Shown here: positions 35,946-44,555 of the stretch, piece by piece | Layout of the letters: each line of letters starts with the position of its first letter | Position numbering within the stretch: the stretch's first letter is position 1 | Assembly: GCA_019694395.1 (NCBI GenBank) | Contig: JAIBCC010000019.1 | Span: 53,810-117,809, forward strand | Source of the DNA: Pyrinomonadaceae bacterium | Lineage (GTDB): Bacteria; Acidobacteriota; Blastocatellia; Pyrinomonadales; Pyrinomonadaceae | Direction of reading: 5' to 3' | DNA length: 64,000 nucleotides | Position numbers and translations under genes: made by a program | The notes under the pieces: generated by a model | What the model saw: only the letters and a program-made list of their open reading frames with translations | Told to the model about the DNA's origin: nothing | Database searches by the model: none

Positions 35946-37007
35946 ATGAATAAAACAGCATTAACATTTACACTGCTTGCTTTGTTTAGCTTTAATGCGG
36001 CTTGCGGAAAACGTAAGCCCCCTCTTCCGCCGATTGAAAGAGTTTCACAAAGAGTTGAAATTTCCGGTTTTCAAAGAGGTAATCAGGTTCGTCTCGAATG
36101 GACTATGCCTGCCAGAAATGCTTCGGATGGAAGTGTTTTAAATATTTCAAGGGTTGATGTTTATCGTTTAGCCGAAGCTTTAAACAGTTCGCAATCATTG
36201 ACCGAAGAGGAATTTTCATCCCGTTCGACTCTAATTGTAACGATCCCGATCAAGGACACTGATTTTGGACGCAAAACTCTTACCTTTTTCGATACTTTAG
36301 ATTTTGCCGGACAAAATGTTCGATTACGTTATGCCGTTCGATTCGTCAATGCTTCCGGGTCAAAAGCCGCCTTTTCCAATTTTTTATTAATTGAACCGGC
36401 TGCCAAGGTTGCCAATTCCCCCTCTCTTTTGCCAATTAGAACTACTCAGGAAGCTTTATTGGTCTATTGGAAATCGCCGGAGACAAATATTGATGGGTCT
36501 AAACCCGCCAACATTCTGGGTTTTAATATTTATCGGGCGGGTGAAAATGAACAAACTGCAAAATTACTTAACCAAAGACCGGTAAATTCAAATGAGTATA
36601 GGGACAATAAATTTGAATTTGGTAAAAATTACAAATATTTTGTCCGAACTGTCTCACTTGGAACCAATGCTGAACCGGTTGAAAGTCAGGAATCTAATAT
36701 TGTAGAGATAAATCCCAAAGATATTTTCGCACCAAATCCGCCTGAAGGGATAACCTTGGCGGCTTCTCCAAATACAATTTCGATCTTCTTTGCTTCAAAC
36801 ACGGAAAATGATTTAGCGGGTTATAAAATTTATCGTTCAACTGATAAAGCCAATTGGCAGCTTTTGACCGAGAAATTGCTCGAAACAAACACTTTCCAGG
36901 ATACAAAGGTCGAAAGTGGGAAAACCTATTATTACTATTTAATTGCTGTAGATAAATTCGGAAACCAAAGCGAAAGATCCGAAATTGTCAGCGAAATAGT
37001 TCCTTAA
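35946..37007 (+). CDS. Lipoprotein with fibronectin type III domains
   Basis: The protein of about 353 residues starts with a signal peptide (MNKTALTFTLLALFSFNAAC), with Cys20 as a plausible lipidation site, then a Pro-rich KPPLPPIERVSQ. Three FN3-like beta-sandwich modules follow, recognisable from VRLEWTMPARN near 50, LLVYWKSPETN near 175 and FFASNTENDLAGYKIYRST near 285 with the closing YYYLIAVDKFGNQSE. FN3 units usually mediate protein or glycan contacts. A longer frame begins at ATG 35901, but the shorter start fits the signal peptide. It follows hslU and precedes the FAH gene closely, though no functional link is obvious. Confidence 0.72.
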   Translation: MNKTALTFTLLALFSFNAACGKRKPPLPPIERVSQRVEISGFQRGNQVRLEWTMPARNASDGSVLNISRVDVYRLAEALNSSQSLTEEEFSSRSTLIVTIPIKDTDFGRKTLTFFDTLDFAGQNVRLRYAVRFVNASGSKAAFSNFLLIEPAAKVANSPSLLPIRTTQEALLVYWKSPETNIDGSKPANILGFNIYRAGENEQTAKLLNQRPVNSNEYRDNKFEFGKNYKYFVRTVSLGTNAEPVESQESNIVEINPKDIFAPNPPEGITLAASPNTISIFFASNTENDLAGYKIYRSTDKANWQLLTEKLLETNTFQDTKVESGKTYYYYLIAVDKFGNQSERSEIVSEIVP

Positions 37008-37012
37008 AATTT

Positions 37013-37750
37013 ATGAAAATTTGTCGCTTTGAATATCAAGGAAAAGTTAAAACAGGTGTCTTTGAGCCTGAATACAGTAAAGTAATTGACGATGAAACAA
37101 AGGAAGTTCTTTCAGTTTCGAAAATCAAAATGCTCGCCCCAACAAATCCTACGAAAATTGTTTGTGTTGGAAGAAACTATGCCGAGCATGCTGCCGAACT
37201 TGGCAACGAAGTTCCAAAAGAACCACTTTTGTTCTTAAAGGCAAATTCCTCTCTTTCACTACACGAAGAAAATATTATTATTCCGCCACAATCTAACCAG
37301 GTTGAACATGAAGGGGAGCTTGCAGTAATAATTGGTAAGAAATGTAAAAACCTGACCGAAAATGATAATCCGTTTGAATATATTAAGGGCTATACTTGTC
37401 TAAATGATGTTACGGCAAGAGATATTCAGCGTAAGGATGTTCAGTTCACACGCGGAAAATCCTTTGATACTTTTTGTCCGGTTTTGAATTATTTGGAAAC
37501 TGATTTAGATGTTTCGGATATTAAAGTCCAAACCCGTGTAAATGGGATTGTGAAACAAGAAGGACAAACCTCGCAAATGGTTTTTCCGGTTGACTTTTTG
37601 GTCCTGTATATTTCAAACCAAATGACTCTTAATGAAGGTGATATTATTGCAACGGGCACGCCTTCGGGAGTTTCTAAAATGGTTGACGGTGACATTTGTG
37701 AAGTGGAAATTGAAGGAATCGGGATTCTAAAGAATAAAATTGTCAATTAA
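37013..37750 (+). CDS. Fumarylacetoacetate hydrolase family protein
   Basis: The 245-residue enzyme has the FAH fold signatures: KIVCVGRNYAEHAAELGNEVPKEPLLFLKA near residues 50-80 and the metal-binding HEGELAVIIGKKCKN near 100, whose Glu residues hold Mg2+. The conserved GYTCLNDVTARDIQ and TGTPSGVSK complete the site. Members act as acylpyruvases, oxaloacetate decarboxylases or hydratase-isomerases in aromatic breakdown; the exact reaction cannot be read from sequence. It begins 5 bp after the FN3 lipoprotein gene without a Shine-Dalgarno, and ends 10 bp from a convergent gene. Confidence 0.92.
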   Translation: MKICRFEYQGKVKTGVFEPEYSKVIDDETKEVLSVSKIKMLAPTNPTKIVCVGRNYAEHAAELGNEVPKEPLLFLKANSSLSLHEENIIIPPQSNQVEHEGELAVIIGKKCKNLTENDNPFEYIKGYTCLNDVTARDIQRKDVQFTRGKSFDTFCPVLNYLETDLDVSDIKVQTRVNGIVKQEGQTSQMVFPVDFLVLYISNQMTLNEGDIIATGTPSGVSKMVDGDICEVEIEGIGILKNKIVN

Positions 37751-37760
37751 AAAAAATTCA

Positions 37761-38990
37761 CTATTCTTTGGGTAGAATCTGATCCAACAATTTATGTAGT
37801 TCTGCTTCTTTAAATTGCTTTTGGTCAATCACTAAAACTTTTCCATCCGGTCCAATTATTAATGAGGTTGGATAATCATCTATTAAATAGTTTTTTTCCA
37901 CGATATGCTTGATGCTGTCAAAACGGGCTTGTGTCCATTCCATGCCGTTTTTTTGCACATAATCCCGCAGGGTTTGCAAATTCTCGTCAGTGTCCATACC
38001 CAAAATTTCAAAACCTCGTTGACGGAATTTTTTGTAGGCTTCAATTTGATTAGGTATTTCACGCCGACAATCCACGCACCAGGCTCCCCAAAAATCTATC
38101 ATTACAAATTTTCCTCTAAATTCTGAAAGATTTCTTTTTTTCCCCTCCAAATCAACAAATGAAAAATCGGGAAGTTCTTTCCCAATTATAACTTCCGTTC
38201 TTTCATATTCATTTTTTAAGCGATTTTTTAGCACAATTTCACCTGTTTGCAAATCAATGTTTGAGGTTGAAATGAAAATGTCATCCAAATGGAAAATCGG
38301 TTCAAAATTGTCTGCATAACAACTTTCCAAAGAGAATGCCTCCCTTGAGATTTTTCCATCACCATCAATATCTACTCCGAACATTCCATTTGAGGTTGAA
38401 AGAACCTTACCGGAGAAAGGATTAAACCCATATAAAAATAAAACTTCCCTGTTATTGATACTAACATTCCCCAATGCGTTGTTATACAAGGATTGTTTGA
38501 AAGTCAATTTGCCATTCTCGTTTGATTTTTCAAGTGAAATATAAACTGGAAGTTGTTTAAATTTTCCAAAACTTATGGGTAATTGTAGAGAAGTTTCCCA
38601 AACCTTCGTATTTAATGATGAGTTTTTCAAATCAAAACATTCATTGTCATTGACCACATTATTTTTATCCGGATCAATACAAATAAAGTATTCTGAGGGC
38701 GTTTCCAAAAACAAAAATGGAAGTTTTTTATTTGATTCCCGAGGGTCAATTATTTGCCCGATAAAGAATTTAGAAGCATTTTGGACTCTTTTCGGTAATG
38801 ATGTTTTGTTAATTATTTTTACTTCTTCAACCTTGAAACTGAAAAGCCATTTTAATTCTGGCTTCAATTCAGTTTCCAGTTTTCCGGAATATTTCACATC
38901 CAAATTTTTGTTTTGGGCAAAATAAAGGTTTTGGCAAAAGAAAATCAGGGAGATTATGCAAAAAATTTTGAGTAAATCGGTTAAATTCAT
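37761..38990 (-). CDS. Secreted TlpA-type thioredoxin-fold protein with two EF-hand-like loops
   Basis: The 409-residue protein has an N-terminal signal segment and a C-terminal thioredoxin domain from about residue 270: FRGKFVMIDFWGAWCVDCRREIP, with the redox pair C-VD-C, and a cis-Pro region in DDYPTSLII. The first 250 residues are unlike known redox proteins but carry two calcium-loop patterns, DPDKNNVVNDNE near residue 110 and DIDGDGKISREA near 210. TlpA/ResA proteins reduce extracytoplasmic disulfides. Calcium binding is an inference from spacing; the second loop lacks the usual Glu at position 12. The gene is convergent with the FAH gene and has no evident operon partner. Confidence 0.8.
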   Translation of the reverse strand: MNLTDLLKIFCIISLIFFCQNLYFAQNKNLDVKYSGKLETELKPELKWLFSFKVEEVKIINKTSLPKRVQNASKFFIGQIIDPRESNKKLPFLFLETPSEYFICIDPDKNNVVNDNECFDLKNSSLNTKVWETSLQLPISFGKFKQLPVYISLEKSNENGKLTFKQSLYNNALGNVSINNREVLFLYGFNPFSGKVLSTSNGMFGVDIDGDGKISREAFSLESCYADNFEPIFHLDDIFISTSNIDLQTGEIVLKNRLKNEYERTEVIIGKELPDFSFVDLEGKKRNLSEFRGKFVMIDFWGAWCVDCRREIPNQIEAYKKFRQRGFEILGMDTDENLQTLRDYVQKNGMEWTQARFDSIKHIVEKNYLIDDYPTSLIIGPDGKVLVIDQKQFKEAELHKLLDQILPKE

Positions 38991-39065
38991 TTTATAATTT
39001 GGGATTTTCTAATTTTGAAAAATTTTAACAAACAATCAGTCTTTTTGAAACGAAACACCATATTA

Positions 39066-39094
39066 TTGTGATTCCTAAAAATATGGCTTACAAT
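39066..39094 (+). promoter_or_regulatory. Promoter of the transaldolase gene
   Basis: TTGTGA (39066-39071), a 17-bp spacer and TACAAT (39089-39094) lie 18 bp upstream of the ATG, so the leader is about ten bases. Confidence 0.6.
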
Positions 39095-39111
39095 TAAAAC
39101 AAAATAAAATT

Positions 39112-39759
39112 ATGAAATTCTTTATTGATACAGCAAATTTGGATGAAATTAGCCAAGCCAATGAAATGGGCTTGATTGACGGGGTAACTACAAATCCTTC
39201 TCTGATTGCTAAAGAAGGCGATATAGACTTCAAAGAACATATTGCAAAAATCTGTTCAATGGTCAAGGGTGACATTTCGGCAGAAGTTGTCAGTCTTGAT
39301 GCTGAAGGAATGCTCAAGGAAGGACGTGAACTGGCTAAAATCGCAGATAATGTGGTTATTAAATGTCCGCTGACTTTGGACGGATTGAAAGCCACCAGGA
39401 CTTTTACTTCCGAAGGAATAAAAACAAATGTAACGCTTTGTTTTTCCGCCGCCCAAGCTCTTTTAGCAGCCAAAGCCGGGGCAACCTATGTCTCCCCTTT
39501 TATCGGACGTTTAGATGATATTTCACAAGACGGAATGCAATTGATTTCCGATATTGTGCAAATTTACGAGAACTACGATTATCCGACACAAGTGTTAGCA
39601 GCTTCTATCCGTCACCCAATGCACATAGTTGATGCCGCGCTGGTTGGGGCAGATGTTTGCACCATTCCATTCAAAACTTTATCCCAATTAGTTAAACACC
39701 CACTGACTGATAAAGGAATTGAATCTTTTCTAAATGATTGGAAAAAAACACAAGCTTAA
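39112..39759 (+). CDS. tal: Transaldolase, small (TalC / fructose-6-phosphate aldolase-like) type
   Basis: The 215-residue TIM barrel matches the short transaldolase group: [36 protein letters not shown] at the start and [14 protein letters not shown], whose Lys forms the Schiff base, near residue 85. [15 protein letters not shown] near 125 is also conserved. It transfers dihydroxyacetone units between pentose-pathway sugars, or in some relatives acts as fructose-6-phosphate aldolase; sequence alone does not separate them here. By supplying sedoheptulose 7-phosphate, a transaldolase-type pathway feeds the heptose genes at 8.5 kb. It has its own promoter and terminator. Confidence 0.94.
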   Translation: MKFFIDTANLDEISQANEMGLIDGVTTNPSLIAKEGDIDFKEHIAKICSMVKGDISAEVVSLDAEGMLKEGRELAKIADNVVIKCPLTLDGLKATRTFTSEGIKTNVTLCFSAAQALLAAKAGATYVSPFIGRLDDISQDGMQLISDIVQIYENYDYPTQVLAASIRHPMHIVDAALVGADVCTIPFKTLSQLVKHPLTDKGIESFLNDWKKTQA

Positions 39760-39763
39760 AAAG

Positions 39764-39792
39764 AAGGCGTGAAAAATTCACGCCTTTAATTT
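39764..39792. terminator. Terminator after transaldolase gene
   Basis: AAGGCGTGAA pairs perfectly with TTCACGCCTT around AAA, followed by TAATTTTT. It ends at the stop codon of the convergent 123-residue gene and can serve both. Confidence 0.85.
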
Positions 39793-40157
39793 TTGAATAA
39801 ATTCAACAATTTTTCGTGATGCTTTTCAACTGCGCTTTCAGTATCCAAATTCACTTTAAATTTATTTTTGAATTCGGCAAAATTATCACTTTCATCAAAG
39901 AGTTGTTTGGTTTTTTCAAAAAGGCTTTTTGCTAATTCCTGATCTATTCCTTTCTTATCCGCAAACATCTCATCAAATTCAGTTACTAAGATCGAGATTG
40001 TCCTTAGCCAAATAAACTTTTCATTTTCAAAAAGCATTTGCAATAGTTGAGTTGGAGTCACTTTACCAAATTCAGCTTCATAATTTTCCTTCTCAATGTC
40101 CATCAAAGTTTTGTGCAAACTTAATAATTCATTTCTTATTTTCTTTAAATTCTCCAT
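39786..40157 (-). CDS. Uncharacterised 123-residue protein
   Basis: The protein is helical, with no signal peptide or membrane segment. The N-terminal part (KKIRNELLSLHKTLMDIEKENYEAEFGKV) and the segment TPTQLLQMLFENEKFIWLRTISILVTEFDEMF suggest a four-helix-bundle type, like DUF2383/hemerythrin-shaped proteins, but I cannot name the family. It is transcribed away from a MarR-type regulator across a gap with four operator-like repeats, so it is the most likely regulated target. No catalytic residues are evident. Confidence 0.65.
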   Translation of the reverse strand: MENLKKIRNELLSLHKTLMDIEKENYEAEFGKVTPTQLLQMLFENEKFIWLRTISILVTEFDEMFADKKGIDQELAKSLFEKTKQLFDESDNFAEFKNKFKVNLDTESAVEKHHEKLLNLFKN

Positions 40158-40206
40158 ATTATGAATTTGCCATAAACTATTGTAAAAATAAACTCTTACA
40201 GTATAT

Positions 40207-40279
40207 TTAGCTAGCTAATGTTTTCTTTCTTAGCTTACTAACATTTAGTTGACTAAATATTTTTTATTTAGTAAGCTAA
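40207..40279. promoter_or_regulatory. Array of four TTAGNNNNCTAA operators between the MarR gene and its divergent neighbour
   Basis: Exact copies of TTAG-N4-CTAA occur at 40207-40218, 40230-40241, 40245-40256 and 40268-40279, with centres 23, 15 and 23 bp apart. The first is a perfect 12-bp palindrome and the third extends to ATTTAGT-TG-ACTAAAT. MarR dimers bind such short inverted repeats; the last copy ends 4 bp before the regulator's ATG, so autoregulation is expected. Confidence 0.85.
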
Positions 40280-40283
40280 TTAA

Positions 40284-40694
40284 ATGAATGCTGATTCAAT
40301 TTCATTTTTATTTACTTCTTTTGCCACAAAGAATCGAGATAATCTGGACAAGCTGATGAAGGAAATTGGTTTACATGGCGGGCAAGTTTTTGTGCTGAAT
40401 TCCCTTTGGGCAACCGACGGGCAAAGCCAGGCTGAATTGGTAAAAGCCCTTAATTTGACGGCTCCGACTGTTTATAATATGTGTAACCGTTTAGCTGAAA
40501 CAGGTTTTGTTGAGGTAAAAAAAGATCCGAATGATGCTCGAATAATGCGTGTTTTTTTAACCAAAAATGGACGGTCAATTCAAAGTCAAGTGTTAGGACA
40601 ATGGCAAAAATTTGAAGAACAAACATTCTCAAACTTAACTGAACCGGAGAAAATGATGTTCAATATGCTGCTGCGAAAGATTCTTGAAAGGTAA
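40284..40694 (+). CDS. MarR-family transcriptional regulator
   Basis: The 136-residue protein has the MarR winged-helix: helices before LVKALNLTAPTVYNMCNRLAETGFVEVKKD (recognition helix near residues 60-75), then the wing with DPNDARIMRVFLTKNGRSIQSQ. C-terminal helices form the dimer interface. MarR proteins are usually ligand-sensitive repressors acting on their own promoter and a neighbour. The four palindromes in front of this gene and of the divergent unknown gene fit that role. No transporter is next to it, so its ligand cannot be guessed. Confidence 0.9.
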   Translation: MNADSISFLFTSFATKNRDNLDKLMKEIGLHGGQVFVLNSLWATDGQSQAELVKALNLTAPTVYNMCNRLAETGFVEVKKDPNDARIMRVFLTKNGRSIQSQVLGQWQKFEEQTFSNLTEPEKMMFNMLLRKILER

Positions 40695-40792
40695 AATTAG
40701 ACTAAAACAGCTTCGATTTCCCGCCTCTCTGTTAAAACCCTATAAATTTGGGAGACAAATTTTTATAAGAAGTTTCAAGGAAAGGTCTTAAA

Positions 40793-40843
40793 TTGAATCT
40801 TAGCCATAAGCCCAGCTTTTACAATAATTACAGGACATTTTAA
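40793..40843 (+). CDS. Possible 16-codon upstream ORF in the DUF402 leader
   Basis: A TTG at 40793 is preceded by AAGGAAAGG at an ideal seven-base spacing, and the frame ends with TAA at 40841-40843 directly before the ATG of the DUF402 gene. The peptide would be short and polar-aromatic (MNLSHKPSFYNNYRTF). Abutting stop and start suggests translational coupling. The same AGTTTCAAGGAAAGG sequence forms the ribosome-binding site of the gene at 61036. Confidence 0.35.
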   Translation: MNLSHKPSFYNNYRTF

Positions 40844-41329
40844 ATGACTAAACCAATTATTACCATCAATTCCAGAAAATTTGACTATTCGATACATAAA
40901 AGTTGGACTTGTGAACTTATTTCAGAGAATTCTGAACTTTTAACCTTCCTTGGGGAATTTGATCGAGAAATAAATCATCCTCAACTTGGTATTATCCGAC
41001 GCGGGACGTTAAGTTACGAATATTATTGGAAGTATGAATATTTTAATATTTTTCGTTTTCATGAACCCGAAGGAAACCTAAAATTCTACTACTGTAATAT
41101 CAATTTGCCACCAAAATTTGAAAATGATGTTCTTGACTATGTTGATTTAGACATTGATATTTTGGTAAAAAAAGATCTGAGTTATCAAATTTTGGACATC
41201 GAAGAATTTGAAGAAAACGCTATCCGTTTCGAATATTCAAAGGAATTGAAAACGAAAATAGATAAAACAATAGAACAACTTGCTGGAATGATTCGGCAAA
41301 GAGATTTTCCCTTTGATCAAAACTTTTAA
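40844..41329 (+). CDS. DUF402 family protein
   Basis: The 161-residue protein matches DUF402, a beta-barrel family related to FomD: GIIRRGTLSYEYYWKYEYFNIFRFHEPEGNLKFYYCNI near residues 50-85, PPKFENDVLDYVDLDIDILV and the closing acidic DIEEFEENAI. FomD hydrolyses a CMP-linked intermediate in fosfomycin synthesis, and other members cleave nucleoside diphosphates. The acidic residues that bind divalent metal (D in YVDLDIDI and DIEEFEE) are present. Its cellular substrate is unknown. It has a possible upstream peptide and no partner gene. A near-match (one mismatch) of the 12-mer lies at 40991. Confidence 0.82.
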   Translation: MTKPIITINSRKFDYSIHKSWTCELISENSELLTFLGEFDREINHPQLGIIRRGTLSYEYYWKYEYFNIFRFHEPEGNLKFYYCNINLPPKFENDVLDYVDLDIDILVKKDLSYQILDIEEFEENAIRFEYSKELKTKIDKTIEQLAGMIRQRDFPFDQNF

Positions 41330-41790
41330 TTTGTTCGCAAAACTTTTTTTTTCTTTTTAACGGGGTTCTTTTATTCTCAATCAAATTATAAATTTTGGAT
41401 TTAAATAATGCCCAATTTTATTTTTTTGGGAATGATAATAAAAAAAATATTAATTAAAACCAGTGAAAAGTGCCGGAATAAAGCATAGGCACCGTAAGAA
41501 AAAGGAAAGAATAATTCGTGTCCCTACTCCAAGAATTTCAAAAACTCGTTCTTGTTTTTGTTCGCTAACAAAACTCTAAATAAATTATAAAAATAAACTC
41601 AGAGTTCCTTTTTTATTCACAACAACCTTTTGTTTATTACTAACTCAATTGTCTGGACAAATGGAAACTCCTTTAGTTAGGCTTATTCTTCAAAGCCTAT
41701 CAATTTGTGTTTTTGGTTTTACAATAAGAAGGACACTTAAATCCTTCTTAAATTAACCACTTTCCGTTAACTACTTTTATTAAATTTAAC
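41330..41790. other. Gene-free region upstream of pccB with several short hairpins
   Basis: No credible gene is seen. It contains GTGCC/GGCAC around 13 bases near 41470, AACTCT/AGAGTT near 41572-41606 followed by CCTTTTTT (terminator-like), TTGTC-TG-GACAA near 41650 and AGAAGGA/TCCTTCT near 41727-41750. The first part may hold a small RNA ending at the T-rich stretch, but no known RNA family is recognised. Confidence 0.4.
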
Positions 41791-41819
41791 TTGGTAAAAT
41801 CCTTTAAACTCAGTAAAAT
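41791..41819 (+). promoter_or_regulatory. Leaderless-type promoter of pccB
   Basis: TTGGTA (41791-41796), a 17-bp spacer and TAAAAT (41814-41819) are placed so that transcription should start at or within a base of the ATG at 41826. No Shine-Dalgarno is present. Confidence 0.6.
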
Positions 41820-41825
41820 CTTTCT

Positions 41826-43388
41826 ATGCAACCCATACAAAAATCTATGAATAAACTGGAACTTTTACAAGAAAAAGCTCGTCTTGCAGAGCTTGGCGGC
41901 GGCGAAAAACGATTAGAAAAGCAACGTTCGCAAGGCAAAATGACTGCCCGCGAGCGAATTAATTTCTTATTGGACGAAGGAACTTTTGAGGAGTTTGATA
42001 AATTCGTAGTTCATCGTTCCACTGATTTTGGATTATCTGAACAGAAAATTTTAGGTGATGGTGTGGTAACCGGACATGGTTTGATTGACGGACGTGAAGT
42101 TTTTGTTTTTGCCCAAGATTTTACCGTTTTTGGAGGTTCGCTTTCTGAAACTTTTGCTCAAAAGATCTGTAAAATAATGGATTTGGCTATGAAGGTTGGC
42201 GCACCTGTGATTGGGTTAAATGACTCCGGCGGAGCCAGAATTCAAGAGGGCGTTGTAAGTTTAGGTGGTTATGCAGATATTTTTTTGCGAAACACTTTGG
42301 CTTCAGGCGTTATCCCACAAATCTCGTGTATCCTTGGTCCTTGTGCGGGCGGGGCTGTTTACTCTCCTGCAATCACTGATTTTAATGTGATGGTCAAAGA
42401 CACTTCCTATATGTTTATTACCGGTCCGGATGTTATCAAAACGGTCACTCACGAAGAGGTCACCAAGGAAGAATTAGGAGGGGCGATGACGCATAATTCA
42501 AAATCCGGTGTGGCTCATTTTGCGGCAGATTCTGATGAACAGGCACTTCGGTTAACCAGAGAATTAATGTCATTTATACCCTCCAACAACCTGGAAAATC
42601 CACCATTTGTTCCCACAAATGACCCTCACACCCGGACTGATAAAAAGTTAAATTCAATCGTGCCGGAACAATCAACAACTCCCTATGATATTCGTGAAAT
42701 TATTAATAATGTAGTTGATGATAATTATTTCTTCGAGGTTCACCCCCATTTCGCCCAAAACATAGTAATTGGATTTGCCCGTTTAGGTGGAAAATCAGTT
42801 GGAATTGTAGCTAATCAGCCGGCTTTTTTAGCAGGAGTTTTAGATATTGATGCTTCGGTTAAAGGCGCGAGATTTGTCCGTTTCTGTGATGCTTTTAATA
42901 TTCCTTTAATTACTTTTGAGGATGTGCCGGGATTTCTTCCGGGAGTCAATCAGGAACATTTAGGAATTATAAGACATGGGGCAAAATTACTTTATGCCTT
43001 TGCTGAAGCGACCGTCCCAAAAATCACCGTAATTACACGCAAAGCCTATGGTGGTGCTTATTGTGTTATGGCATCCAAACATATTCGGACTGATATCAAT
43101 TTCGCTTATCCAACCGCTGAAATTGCTGTTATGGGAGCTGAAGGAGCTGTTGGTATTTTATACCGAAAAGAACTGGCTGATACAACTAATCCCGAAGAAA
43201 CTCGTCAACGAATAATTGATGAGTTTAATCAAAAATTTGCTAATCCCTATGTTGCCGCAGAACGTGGATTTATTGACGAAGTTATTGAGCCTTCTGAGAC
43301 CAGACCAAAATTAATCAGGGCATTAAAGCTTTTAGAAAATAAACGTGATTCCAATCCGCCGAAAAAGCATGGCAATATTCCACTTTAA
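41826..43388 (+). CDS. pccB: Acyl-CoA (propionyl-CoA-type) carboxylase, beta subunit
   Basis: The 520-residue protein is a biotin-dependent carboxyltransferase. The N-terminal half has [21 protein letters not shown] and the oxyanion-forming [12 protein letters not shown] near residue 140, and [12 protein letters not shown] near 178. The C-terminal half has [49 protein letters not shown] near 370-415. It carboxylates propionyl- or acetyl-CoA, leading to methylmalonyl-CoA or malonyl-CoA. The biotin carboxylase/carrier partner is not adjacent. The frame's first ATG fits the promoter; another at codon 8 also lacks a Shine-Dalgarno. The gene ends at a perfect hairpin. Confidence 0.94.
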   Translation: MQPIQKSMNKLELLQEKARLAELGGGEKRLEKQRSQGKMTARERINFLLDEGTFEEFDKFVVHRSTDFGLSEQKILGDGVVTGHGLIDGREVFVFAQDFTVFGGSLSETFAQKICKIMDLAMKVGAPVIGLNDSGGARIQEGVVSLGGYADIFLRNTLASGVIPQISCILGPCAGGAVYSPAITDFNVMVKDTSYMFITGPDVIKTVTHEEVTKEELGGAMTHNSKSGVAHFAADSDEQALRLTRELMSFIPSNNLENPPFVPTNDPHTRTDKKLNSIVPEQSTTPYDIREIINNVVDDNYFFEVHPHFAQNIVIGFARLGGKSVGIVANQPAFLAGVLDIDASVKGARFVRFCDAFNIPLITFEDVPGFLPGVNQEHLGIIRHGAKLLYAFAEATVPKITVITRKAYGGAYCVMASKHIRTDINFAYPTAEIAVMGAEGAVGILYRKELADTTNPEETRQRIIDEFNQKFANPYVAAERGFIDEVIEPSETRPKLIRALKLLENKRDSNPPKKHGNIPL

Positions 43389-43400
43389 GAGTATTATAAT

Positions 43401-43436
43401 TTACTTTAAGTGTCTGTTTGCCGACACTTAAAGTAA
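43401..43436. terminator. Dispersed hairpin element acting as pccB terminator
   Basis: A perfect 14-bp stem (TTACTTTAAGTGTC with GACACTTAAAGTAA) encloses TGTTTGCC. Stem and loop match the elements at 5683 and 31788. It lies 13 bp after the pccB stop; no long T-run follows. Confidence 0.7.
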
Positions 43437-43939
43437 TAGTTCATTATTCTATTTTTTTATTTTCAGCAATTTAACGCAAGAAATTAAAGCTAATTCTAAC
43501 GATTAAAAACGATCTTTGAAGCATCACCTTAACACCTACTTAAACCACTGCATTAACTCTCTTCACAGATAGCTTTAAACAATTTTCTTGTTTATGGTTT
43601 TGTCAAGCAAACCCTGACACTTCCTTGCTAATGGACTTGTCCAATTTTTAATTTTATAAATTTCCCTTCTTCATTTTTATTAACTTTTTTAGGTAAGGGG
43701 GTGATAAGAAAAGTTAAGGGGGTGAAAACGAGGAAATGTGTAGCCAAAATCAAGAATAGAGTTAAGTTTATCAAAAGCTCAAGGAGAAGGAAATAAAATT
43801 AAGCCCCTAATTTTAACGAACCTACCCTATTATTGCCAATTTCCCCTAAATGTTTGTTTTGCCATTTTCAATTGCTTTTTCCGAACCAGCGTTAAATAAA
43901 GAAAGGGCTTAGTAATTCTGTCACTCTACTAAACCCAAA
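43437..43939. other. Gene-free region between pccB and tRNA-Leu
   Basis: No credible gene is seen. A direct repeat TAAGGGGGTGA occurs at 43694-43704 and 43715-43725, exactly 21 bp apart, i.e. on one helix face, and GGACTTGTCC lies near 43632. An AAGGAGAAGG near 43780 has no suitable start after it. Purine-rich blocks and complementary CCCCTAA stretches suggest RNA structure, but no family is recognised. Confidence 0.4.
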
Positions 43940-43984
43940 AAAAAGGAAAGGGGAAACTCAATTAGAATTTCCCCTTTCCTTTTT
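43940..43984. terminator. Strong bidirectional terminator beside tRNA-Leu
   Basis: A 17-bp stem (43940-43956 with 43968-43984: AAAAAGGAAAGGGGAAA and its complement) has an 11-nt loop and A/T-runs on both sides. It terminates the minus-strand secG-tRNA-Leu transcript. Confidence 0.92.
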
Positions 43985-43985
43985 A

Positions 43986-44067
<82 letters not shown>

Positions 44068-44088
44068 TTTGTAATAAAATTTCAAAGA

Positions 44089-44541
44089 TTATTTATTCGC
44101 TTTCGTATTTGAAGTCTTGTTCTCAACCTTGCTGTTTGAAGGCGCAGCGTTATTTGGCTGATTGGCAACATTAGCATTAACCGAACTTGTTGTGACTTTT
44201 GTGTTTTCTGTATTGGCAGTCACATTGGTGTTTGCAGTATTTGAATCAGTTGCGGCTGCCGGTTTGGTTTCATTGGTTGTTCCCGAAGTGGTTTGCAGAA
44301 CTGAAACATTTCCAGTAATAGCAGGCATCGAAAGTAACAAAGCAGAAACCATAAATAACGCGGCAACAGTTATGGTAATTTTTGACAAGACTGATTGCGT
44401 TCCACGCGGTCCAAATGCTGTGCTGGAAATGTTGCTGGTAAACAAAGCACCTGCATCAGATTTTCCCGGCTGCAACAATACCGCAGCAATCAAAACTAAA
44501 CACGAAATAAAAAATAATCCGTATAGGAAATATGCTAACAA
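44089..44541 (-). CDS. secG: Protein-export membrane protein SecG with a low-complexity tail
   Basis: The first 75 residues are SecG: a membrane helix (YFLYGLFFISCLVLIAAVLLQP), the conserved cytosolic loop GKSDAGALFTSNISSTAFGPRGTQSVLSKIT and a second helix (VAALFMVSALLLSMP). The remaining half is an unusual Asn/Thr/Ala/Val-rich tail with repeats such as TANTENTKVTT, presumably disordered. SecG assists SecYE in preprotein transport. It lies 14 bp after tpiA and before tRNA-Leu(GAG), a widely conserved order. Confidence 0.92.
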   Translation of the reverse strand: MLAYFLYGLFFISCLVLIAAVLLQPGKSDAGALFTSNISSTAFGPRGTQSVLSKITITVAALFMVSALLLSMPAITGNVSVLQTTSGTTNETKPAAATDSNTANTNVTANTENTKVTTSSVNANVANQPNNAAPSNSKVENKTSNTKANK

Positions 44542-44555
44542 AATCTTTTCCCTTC

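Noticed and set aside
41460..41620. Known structured RNA (6S, SRP RNA, tmRNA or riboswitch) in the gap before pccB
   Set aside because: Short hairpins are present but no conserved core of any of these families could be recognised.
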